Source: Heracleum sosnowskyi (taxonomy: Eukaryota; Streptophyta; Magnoliopsida; Apiales; Apiaceae). From it: a DNA stretch of 64,000 nucleotides. Both the position numbers and the translations under genes were made by a program. Shown here in pieces: positions 55,201 to 64,000 of this stretch (position 1 is the stretch's first letter; each line of letters opens with the position of its first letter). The stretch spans positions 85,852,363 to 85,916,362 of the forward strand of contig CM061239.1 of assembly GCA_030848705.1 (NCBI GenBank), written 5' to 3'. The notes under the pieces were generated by a model, which saw only the letters and a list, made by a program, of their open reading frames with translations, was not told the DNA's origin and did no database searches.

Positions 55201-56661
55201 TTCAGAAAAATTATTTGAATATAGTAGGGGTTCCCAAATACTATTTCCGAGTTTATTAAATTATTTAAATACGAATAAATAATTCTCAACTCATCAAAAA
55301 TTGGGAATCCAACTCAAGGAGTCGAGCAAATGGTTTTACCTCCCTCTATTCCTAGAAAGTGCTCATGTCTTGGGATGTCTATCCTACTTAATCAAAATAT
55401 TTCAACTTCGATCATTTCAGAAAAATTCCGATTTACTCCCAGGTCGTGATTTCAAAACTTCATGATATATGCTCTGTCAGTTGATAATAGTCAACCCACA
55501 CATTGTTGTTACTTCCTCAACATTTTCGGAAGTAAGGTATGGTAATGAGTTAAACCTATCAACGAGCCAGCATGACGCTTGGGGAACGACGATTAAGTTT
55601 GGTTCCAATTGTATTGATAGGATTCATCAAGGGACTGGAGGTGTTATATATAAGCTGAGGCATTACGAGTACCGGGACGCACATGCAAACTTAGCAGAGG
55701 TACTACGAATAACGGGACGCAACTTTAGCTGAGGTACTTCGGGTACCGGGACCCTAATGAAAGCCCATAGTTGGCTAGGGTGATAATCTTACGACGATGT
55801 CATCCTCTACTAGTAGAAAGAAATGTTTTGTGATACAGCGACTGATCATCGTGTATCGTGGTGTGCTCTAGAATGTCCCCTTCTTCCAATTGGAATTGTA
55901 TTACAACATTGTAACGAAAGCCTAGGTGTTGAGTTACCGATAATGTTGGTAGTGGTTGAAAATTTTATTCTCTGATACAGTATCTTGAACTGTATGAAAT
56001 GTCTGACGAAAGACAAATGATATTTTAAAACTTGTGAACTAGTGTTGTTCATCTGGCAGTATCTCGAACTACGTACTTGTTGATTCCTAAATACCGTGCT
56101 AAGTCACGCATAGTGTCTTTCAAAATTATGAACTAAAGTCGTTCATATGGTGGTATTCTAAACTTTATATTAAGTATGAATACTTTATATTGGAAAGATC
56201 TTTGTATTACTATTATATTGTTGGAAAAACTTTATATTAGTAACTACTTAACTTGCTGAGCATTCTTTCGCTCATTCTTGCTTTTTAAAATTATATTTCA
56301 GTGCAAGGAAAACATGGTCATTTTGCCTGTATCATGAGGGAAAGGAAGTGGAAGATTCACCCTTGAGATAGTTCGATTCAAGATGGATACTACAAAAGTA
56401 GGTTGGATAGGTTTCAGCTACGTTTGCTATTAATGTAACTTCATGTAGAAGTTGTGATTAATAGTGTGAGATCCTGGTTAGTACATTTGGTTTGTAATAA
56501 CTAATGTTACTGTGTAACGTTTCTAAGGCTATAACTTGTGTGAGTAAGAGATTGGGGTCTATGATGTGTTTTGATTGGATTATGGAGTTAATACAAGTAA
56601 TATACGAATGGTTGGTGACGTGACAACCTAGATTCCTGACCCCGGATCTGGGGGTGTTACA
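52202..56661 (+). mobile_element. Insertion J: 4.5-kb non-coding element in G
   Basis: Lies between G's third-ORF stop and its polypurine tract. Ends TGCAAGAACC...GGGTGTTACA; flanked by GTTA (52198-52201) and TGTTA (56662-56666), a near-perfect TSD (GTTAT at 52198 and 56663 is an alternative phase). No believable ORF, no internal LTR pair. About 350 bases before the right end it has TTGCTGAGCATT...GCTCAT...TTTCAGTG (56253-56305), as in insertion I at a similar distance. The middle is AT-rich (54880-55260). Likely a solo LTR or LARD-like element of the same superfamily as I and K. Origin inferred. Confidence 0.62.
55656..55752 (+). repeat. Three short tandem units in J
   Basis: Units starting GAGGYAYTACGARTA and running into CGGGACSC at 55656, 55697 and 55731, spaced 41 and 34 bases, imperfect. 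Confidence 0.7.
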
Positions 56662-56888
56662 TGTTATATGTATAGAGTTTAGGTAAATCAAGATAGGATC
56701 AATGTATACATATGTTCAGTCTAGAGGAACATCTATCTTGTATTTATCTTTAATGTTTGAATCTGGAAAATGTTTAATGAAATCCAGAACTTTGTTTTAT
56801 TATTTACTTAGCTTTTAAAGTCTTATTTTTACTTGTTTATTTAGTTGAGTTATCCTTTAGGTATTTGCTTGTTATTCTCTAACAAACA
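56662..56888 (+). other. Element G internal sequence after J
   Basis: Non-coding stretch between insertion J and the polypurine tract. It resembles the 3' end of E (GAGTTATCCT near 56849) and carries no ORF. Confidence 0.65.
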
Positions 56889-56900
56889 AATAGGGGAGAT
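56889..56900 (+). other. Element G polypurine tract
   Basis: AATAGGGGAGAT directly before the LTR. Confidence 0.85.
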
Positions 56901-58348
56901 TGAAAGGCATATGTTTAGGCCTATTTGTTAACATCGAGGATACAACTCAACTTAAACAAGTTTGTAATAAGTAAGTAATAATTCAATTGTCACGGTCTCA
57001 CAGGAATCTCAGAAGATCATATCAGTCAAAAGAATGAAGATTAAAGTCATCCTACAGACTTGAAGTAATTCTACATTGAAAGAAGTTCAATTATTTGATC
57101 AAGCCTCAGTGAAGTATTCAAGGAAGTGGATTTATTAAAGTGACAGAGATTTCAGATGTGTGACAGCAAATGTACAGGTTACAAAGGTTGACCATAGTTA
57201 AAAGCAACTAATGGACCACAACTTAAAGTCAAGATGAAGAACAGACATTGGAGTTAGTCACTTATGAACCAGACAATACATCAAGTGTCAACTTCAGACA
57301 GTGAATATTCTTCATCAAGTTCAAGTGGTTCAAGGATTGGTTATGCTATCTTGTAAGAATTTAAATTCTCTTTTAAATTAGTTATTAATTTATTGATTAA
57401 ATTAATTCTTCAGAATTAATTTAACAAATAAATTAAGTAATTAATTTATTGAATAAATTAAGTAATTAATTTATTGAATAAATTAATTATCAGAATTAAT
57501 TTATGAAATAATTTAATTATTAGAATTAATTTAAAATAGAATTAGAATTATATTAGAATTTCTGAAATAAAATGAACTGGAATGGCTATCAAGGATAGTC
57601 ATCCCGGTAGTCATTCCAAGTCATTTTACATTAAAAATGAATTTGAATGACTATCAAGGGATACTCATCCCGGTAGTCATCCTAGTTCATTTCCAAGTTA
57701 TTCTAAATTAATTCCCTTAATTCTGATAGTCATTCCAATTAAAAGCATAGTCATTCCAGGCTATTTTAATAGTCATTCTAGACAATTTTGATAGTCATTC
57801 CAATGACAAAAGAAACGTGCAGATTAGTGAATGTCAAGTGGATTAGCTTTATAAGAAAAGATCAAGACAGAAGATATCAGAACTTGACATTTCATCAAAA
57901 GAAAACATTATGTCAAGAACTTACAAGAACTGCCGTGGACATTTCTGATCAGTGAAATCATTTCTAGAAATCAAGTGTTAAATCCAAACCACTAGAAATC
58001 ATTCACTTGTACTGCTTTAACTATCTAGCGGATTTTTATCCCTAGAACATATCTCAAACTATCATTTATTGTTATATCTTTTTATTACAAAAATAGATAA
58101 ATTCATGTCGAATTTATTCTAGATTTGTTTTAATTAGTTTGAGATTCAATCTTGTAATCAATACCAAATTTGTAACACCTTTCAAGTTTAATATAAGTTA
58201 TATTTAACTTGAATTTTGTTTCATTTAATTCCGCCATAATTTGTTCTTGAATTGTTTAATCCTAAAACGAACAAATTCGATAAAACGTTATAGTTTGTAT
58301 TCAACCCCCCCCCCCCCCCCACTTCTACAAACTTATCGGGACCTAACA
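56901..58348 (+). repeat. Element G 3' LTR
   Basis: 1448 bp, TGAAAGGCATATG to GGACCTAACA. Inverted motifs GAATGACTATC/GATAGTCATYC at 57570-57810. The terminal hairpin at 58292-58333 has stem AGTTTGTA/TACAAACT and a loop with a 16-base C run (58305-58320). It is followed by GGAAC inside E's third ORF. Confidence 0.9.
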
Positions 58349-61152
58349 GGAACAGGTAAATCAAGGTATAATTCCTGAACCTATAATTGATCCAGAGCCC
58401 TTAGTGGCCATTCCTGACCACGAGGTTGAAAACCAACAACCTCTAACCACGGTCATAGAGCCTTTGGACGAGACAAATGAAACAATAACCGAAGCTCCTA
58501 CCCCTACTATACCAAACATTCAAACAACCGTGAGTGTAGTAGTGCCAAAGCAGCACCACATAAGGAGATACACCCTTCAACAACAGCTCTGCCTTCCTCT
58601 AAAAGGAGAAGAATAGAAACCGAGCCAACTGTTGATACTTCATTTCCAACATCCAAAGAGCCCTTTACAGATTTTTCTGATGCTGATTGGGCAGCTCTTA
58701 CCAAAGCCATATCTGAACCCCTAGCCCAATCAAACAAGGAATAATTGACGGAAGCAACTAGTTCTCCGACCATATTACGGTCAGGACCACTGGTTGAAGG
58801 TTCTTTAATGAACCAAGAGTCTTCACAGACATCGAGAGAAGGTTCTGACCCAAATGCAAAATCTAAAGGGTCATTGCCTAGCTCCCCAGATGGAACATAT
58901 CTGGATCCTGCGGGTACAGGGTCTAACGTAGGTGCAGATCGGCAACTCGGTGACAATGAATCAATTTCAATTGAGGAGTTAACTGAGGAAAAGTCTTCAC
59001 GGACTTTAGAGGAAGTTTCAGGATCTCTGCTGTTAATAAAGCCTGATTCTAATCCCCTAGAGATTCAAACTCTAGATCCTGTTAAGGATACATCATCGAA
59101 AGATGATCAGCAACTTGGTTTAACCAAGGACGGGGACTTGCGAAGCCCTATTGCACCACCGGTGACCTCCTTAAGGATGGCTACGGTGACTTCTGTTGCA
59201 TGTACACAAAGCAAGACGGGAATGAGTGAAACAAAAACACTATCACCTGGCCTGAGTGGGAAAGGTAAAATGAGTGAAACGTCAACAGAAACATTGAGTG
59301 AACACCCAGAGCCAAATGTGAGGAGTGACACCCAAACCCTATCAAATATAGATGATTTGCTACTACCAACAGAGAGAGAAATACAAGTACAATCCACTCT
59401 CAAGGAGATGACAGTTCATGATAGAGAGGGAAATCCATTATTCAAAGTCCCTCTCAAACCTTCGTTTGCCCAAGAGGTCTCCTCTAGTCAAGTTGATGGC
59501 ACTTTAACTTCAATACAATCAAAGATTGACTTGGCTTCAGCTGATTCCCGAAGAACTTACAGAGCTTTAAGTAGTGCATTTGGCACTATAACGGGTACAA
59601 AGGAGGCAGTGGACTCACTAAAGAAGGAATCTATGGAAGAACTGGTCGAATTGAGAGCAGACATAAAAGACCTAAGAGATTGATTTGTGAATGAAGTGCA
59701 TGTTCTTCAACAAGGTCAAGAAGCTTTATCCGAAGACATTCTGGTTATCCGGGATGGTCAAGTTAGTGTCAAAGATGCTATGAATACGTTGTCAAGAGTG
59801 GAGTCTCGCCTCAACAAAAGATTGGACAGAATCGAGCAGACTACCAACTCCAGACTCAATGACATTGACCAAAAGATTGCTTATGTGGAAGAAATGACCA
59901 CTGACATTGCTTTATTCATGGAAAATCAAGGTAATGGTCTGGAGTCGATCTGGAATATGATGAGAAATGAACAACCTGGACCTTCAACCCACTATGCTGA
60001 GGACAACTTCACGGAGTATTACTCAACTAAGGGGGAGAAAGGAAAGGAAACAACATCTATTCCAGTGAGACAATACTGGATTGAAAATCTTGTAGAAGAA
60101 AAGGGATTTGAATTCATGCATGAGCAACCAATGGAAGAGCATGAACCATATTTTCCAGAGCCAATTGAACATCCTATCTTGGATGATAATATGGAAGAAG
60201 CAAATCCTCTATCAATGGAACAAGAAGCTGCCTTGGAGAGATTGAAAGCTGAGAAAGCAGAAAGAGATGCCAGGCAAGCTGAAAAGGAAACTCACCAAGC
60301 AATTCAAAGAAGCGAGAAGCTGAAAAGATTTAAAATGTATAGTGAGATAAGGAAGAAAAAGTTGATAGATTTGGCACAGAAACAAGGAATGGACTGGGAG
60401 ATGGCTTACAAAACATTTTGCGGAGTTGAAGACAGATTAGAAGTCAACGACAATGTTGATGTGGAAGTGATCATTCAGGACATCAGAAGTGCAAATCTAG
60501 AAGATCAGACTTATTTCACTGCATTGAGACAATCTCTTATCTACCTGAAGGCTGGAGTAAAATCAAATGGTGTCTGGAACATTATAATCAGTTTCATGGA
60601 TAGAGGTAAATTTGTGATATCCACAAAGTTTTTCAAACAAAGAACTTACACTGAAGTGCAGGTGATGCTCATTAAGATCCAAAGAACTACAAAGTTAAAT
60701 GAACTGCTTCGTGAGCATGTTAAGGAGATCTTAATGAAAGTCAGTCCAGAGGTATCTGAAAATCCTCTTATGGTAAGATTCATGAAAAATGACTTGTTCA
60801 GAATCTGCTATCTGACGGAGGACAAACTGAAGGATTATCCAAATAACTATCTGATATCAGTTGAGAAGTACATGAGATCCATTGGATTCATGTCTACTGA
60901 GAAGGATAAAGCAGCAGACACTCTGAGAAGATATCTTATGGAGAATATGCCCTACTATAGGAAAAGAGTGGAAAGAGGATTGGAAGTGCATCCCAGACTA
61001 CCCACCATGCCAAAGCAAAATCAGAAAGATATTAGTATTGCATGGGAGCAATCCTTAAACCTGGAGAACCACTGCACTATCCATCAGTGATTGATTATCA
61101 AGCTGCAAATTCTGATCCTGTAGCTGAAGAAGGTGAGATCGAATTGGACTGA
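58349..61152 (+). pseudogene. Element E third ORF, cut at its 5' side by G
   Basis: Homologue of B's third ORF from the linker onward. A frameshift near 58537-58541, then one frame with TAA at 58742-58744 and TGA at 59681-59683 (a Gly codon in B). It is then open to near 61050, where a ~17-codon deletion shifts the frame; the true end, matching B, is the TGA at 61150-61152. It contains the linker (LRSG, PDGTYLDPAG), coiled coil (LNKRLDRIEQTTNSRL), acidic stretch and C-terminal domain. The purine tract encoding STKGE is at 60022-60039. The N-terminal domain is lost with DNA left of G. Function unknown. Confidence 0.87.
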
Positions 61153-61364
61153 AGATGAAGCAAAGAACAATCTGCTCAGGCTAGAGGAGCAACTTCATTG
61201 TAAAACTTTTTACTGTTCTTTGTAAATTAGAAATCTGGAAATGTAAATATTTAATCCAGAATGCATTTAATATTATCAATATGTCTTACTTTAATTAGTT
61301 TCATGTTTCCTTAGTTAGTTGAGTTATCCTCGAGGTATTTGCTTGTCGAACTCTAACAATCAAA
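61153..61364 (+). other. Element E 3' non-coding stretch
   Basis: Counterpart of 1-149 in element B; no ORF. Confidence 0.75.
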
Positions 61365-61375
61365 TAGGGGGAGAT
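61365..61375 (+). other. Element E polypurine tract
   Basis: TAGGGGGAGAT directly before the LTR. Confidence 0.85.
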
Positions 61376-62545
61376 TGTAAAGCATAATGTAACATAGTAT
61401 GTAACATAGATAACTACAACTCAACAAAGAACAAAACAGACTATAATATTAACAGAAGCACAGGAATCCAGAAGAAAAGAAGAAAAGGTAAACTCAAAAA
61501 ATCAAAATATGGTATGTATTCTTTAAGTCCGTAAACAGGTCACGGAAAGAAATTCATTAATATGTTCAAGCCTCAGTGACAAATAAAGAAACAAGACTTT
61601 CAAGACTACATAAGTATTTGAATGATAAAGAGTTAGTACCAGAGGATTTCAGTGATTTTAATGAAGCAACCAGAACGACAAAGGACTTGTCAACAACATT
61701 GTATTGAAGACATAGAGGTATTGATCAAGTGTTAGTCATATGTGAACCAGACCAGTTGCACTAGTTGTCAGCACTAAAAAGATCAAGATGTTTATCGTCT
61801 CAGAAGAAATTGATTTTAGTCAAACCTGAAACATCCTGGAAGTGAAAAGAATATTATAAGGTATGTTTAGGTTTGGAAGTACAATATGCTTTCTGCAAAA
61901 AGAGAGAACCTTCAAGGATCAAAATGCATTAGAAGACATTCGATAGTTTTCTTTTAAGAAAAACTATCGAAAGTGATGAAGGAGGTTTGAATGAAAAACC
62001 ATCGAATAACTTTGAAAAGTAACTAGATTTCTCTTCGATAGATTTTATTAAAATCTATCGAAGGAAAAGAAAATCTTTCATTCAATAGTTTTTTTTAAAT
62101 AAGGGGGCAGGTGAAATTTGTATTCTTTGTCAGGTTGATGAGAAAATTGGACGGCTAGGATTCTTCCATTAGCCTTCGATAGTTTTCCAAGTCTACAATT
62201 ACAGAGCGAAGATAGTGTCTTCTTCAGTTAAGGAATTTGCAAAAGATCATTTACGAAGAGAGAGTTTTGAGCTTAAGAAATTGACAGAGAAATTAATAGT
62301 GCTTTAAATTCTATCATTGTATTGATTTTGTGTAACCTGAACTCATTGAAGCTAATCCTACGGATTAGAATTGTAGCACCCTTCGCGGTTTATATTTATA
62401 AAACGATATATTCCCCGACTCGTGTTTTGATTTGGTATATTTGATTTCGGACAAGAACACAAATAATTATCCGCGAACGAAATTGAATAATTTGTGAGTA
62501 TCGTATTCAACCCCCCCCCCCCCCTACGATACTTTGGACCTAACA
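61376..62545 (+). repeat. Element E 3' LTR (B family)
   Basis: 1170 bp, TGTAAAGCATAATG to GGACCTAACA. TTCGATAGTTTT-type inverted motifs at 61935-62185. TATA-like TATTTATAAA near 62393-62402. Terminal hairpin 62497-62533 with the B-type stem and a 14-base C run (62511-62524). Confidence 0.92.
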
Positions 62546-62585
62546 TATATAGTATTGTTTCGTCTATTATATAATAGTATTGATA

Positions 62586-62586
<1 letters not shown>

Positions 62587-62642
<56 letters not shown>
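62587..62642. repeat. (TA)28 microsatellite
   Basis: Uninterrupted TA run of about 56 bases just outside element E. Confidence 0.95.
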
Positions 62643-62646
<4 letters not shown>

Positions 62647-62929
62647 CAAAACTATTATACACGCTCAACTAAACCTACTATACTATTGTATTACAAATAA
62701 GTCATAACAAATTTTATTTCTACCTACAACCATAAACATTAAATATAGTATTTAACTAATTACAAGTATACAAAATGTAAAGTAGTGTTACGTGTAAATG
62801 ACAAACTCTATGTAAAGTAGTATTACCTGTAAATGACAAACTCTTAACTTTATTTTTTCAGTTGAGCATGTGTTCTCATCTCGCTTATATTTTGTGATTA
62901 TTAGTATGTAATCCTTTATCATAATACCT

Positions 62930-64000
62930 GAGTCTACCACATATCATTTAACCAATCAGAAAAATTTTGAATTATTTTAGGATTAATCAGATGTCAATCC
63001 TAAATTTTAGACCGATCACGAGAACCTAAAAACTTTCCTCGTATAATTTATTAACCAAGGGTGGTTAAACTATCAACACAATGTGATTAACCAATCAAAA
63101 TTCAATAATTATTTTGTTTTTAATTAGATTTTAAATTAATTATGACTTTCCTCATAATTAGATTTTAGATCAATTACAACTTTCCTCATATAATTTTATT
63201 AACCATTAGACGATCCATACAACTCGATTAACCAAACAACATTCAATAATTTATTTTATTTTTAATTTATATTTAAATCTATTAAAACTTTCCTCATATA
63301 ATTTTATCAACCAGTGGCGGGTAGACTATTCATACTATACGATCAACCAATCAAAATTCAAAAAAAAAAATCATTTGTTATAATACATGAGTCTACCACA
63401 ATTAACCAATCAAAAAAATTTGAGTTATTTTAGGATCAATCAGTTGTCTATCGTAAATTTTAGACCAATCACAAGAACCTAAAGACTTTCCTCATATAAT
63501 CTATTAATCAATGGTGGTTAATCTATTCATACAATGTGATTAACCAATCAAAATTCAATAATTATTTTGTTTTTTTTATTAGATTTTAAATCAATTATAG
63601 CTTTCCTCATAATTAGATTTTAGATCAATTGTAACTTTTCTCGTATAAGTTATTAACGAAGTGGTTAGACTATCCAAACAATGCAATTAACCAATCAAAA
63701 TTCAAAATTTATTTTATTTTTGATTAAAATTTAAATCCATTAAAACTTTACTTAGATAATTTTATTAATTAAGGGTGGTTAGACTATCCAAACAACGCGA
63801 TTAACCAATCAACATTCAAAAACTATATTGTTGTTAATTATAATTTAAATTCATTAAAACTTTTCTCATAAAATTTCATTAACCAAGGGTGGTTATATCA
63901 TCCATACTACACGATAAACCATTCAAAATTCAAAAAATATTTTATTTTTATTGGAAATTTAAATCATATCCATACAACGCGGTTAACCAATCGAACATTC
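62930..64000. repeat. Diverged tandem repeat, ~115-147 bp units
   Basis: The word TTAACCAATCAAAATTCA and variants recur at about 62950, 63089, 63230, 63345, 63404, 63542, 63689, 63803, 63917 and 63985. Units also contain ACTTTCCTCATATAATTTTATTAACC-like and GGTGGTTAGACTATCC-like words. Most spacings are near 114-147, two are shorter (59 and 68). It continues past the window. A minor satellite or old local duplication. No coding potential. Confidence 0.75.

Larger units (their letters stand above)
58349..62545 (+). mobile_element. Element E: 3' part of a B-family element
   Basis: Third-ORF remnant, 3' non-coding stretch, polypurine tract and 3' LTR of the B family in plus orientation. The 5' half is absent: G inserted into the third ORF (flank GGAAC), and DNA left of G was later deleted. 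The right flank is TATAT, within an AT-rich non-TE region. Confidence 0.88.

Noticed and set aside
62930..64000. CRISPR-like array
   Set aside because: Repeats are diverged, 114-147 bases long with no short exact repeat/unique spacer pattern, in a plant nuclear sequence.
62546..64000. Host gene at the right edge
   Set aside because: AT-rich tandem repeats with stops in every frame; no ORF.

Overview
The window is a block of nested plant LTR retrotransposons. I see no convincing host gene, tRNA, rRNA or CRISPR array. AT-rich sequence, Ty1/copia pol genes, initiator-Met-tRNA-type primer sites (TGGTATCAGAGC) and very large copia elements with an extra ORF after pol point to a flowering plant, probably a eudicot with a repeat-rich genome. 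The species cannot be named from this sequence.

Left tower (1-43352). Four copia elements sit inside one another. Element A (372-13140, + strand) is complete: identical 547-bp LTRs by eye, TSD ACTTC, intact gag and pol, an antisense ORF and a long third ORF. A lies in the third ORF of element B (- strand, 13141-25113 plus 1-371; its 3' LTR is just left of the window). B lies in the 3' LTR of element C (- strand, 25114-32435). C lies in the post-pol region of element D (- strand, 32436-43352). D's pol is also split by a 3.2-kb non-coding insertion, I (34412-37645). Decay increases outward: A open, B with four in-frame stops, C frameshifted and gag-deleted, D with stops, frameshifts and a mutated protease motif.

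Middle and right (43353-62545). A truncated non-coding element K abuts a deleted element G (+ strand: LTR fragment 44722-45375, third-ORF pieces, 3' LTR 56901-58348). G contains H (45900-51452, - strand, TSD AGATT, internally deleted) and non-coding insertion J (about 52202-56661). G itself sits in the third ORF of element E (+ strand, 58349-62545, B family). Beyond E lies a (TA)n tract and a diverged tandem repeat to the window end.

How parts work together. A, B, D, E, G and H resemble the Sirevirus/Maximus branch of copia: gag with zinc knuckles, PR-IN-RT-RNase H pol in the -1 frame, a long post-pol region and a third ORF (often called env-like, but here without an obvious signal peptide or membrane segment). 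C is a different copia lineage. The most interesting signals are at nucleotide level: a short motif special to each family repeated in LTR and post-pol DNA, an LTR-end hairpin whose stem covaries between families around a C-rich loop, a purine tract conserved inside the third ORF, a conserved TTGCAGG at every gag/pol junction, and in A an antisense ORF plus a promoter-like segment in front of the third ORF.
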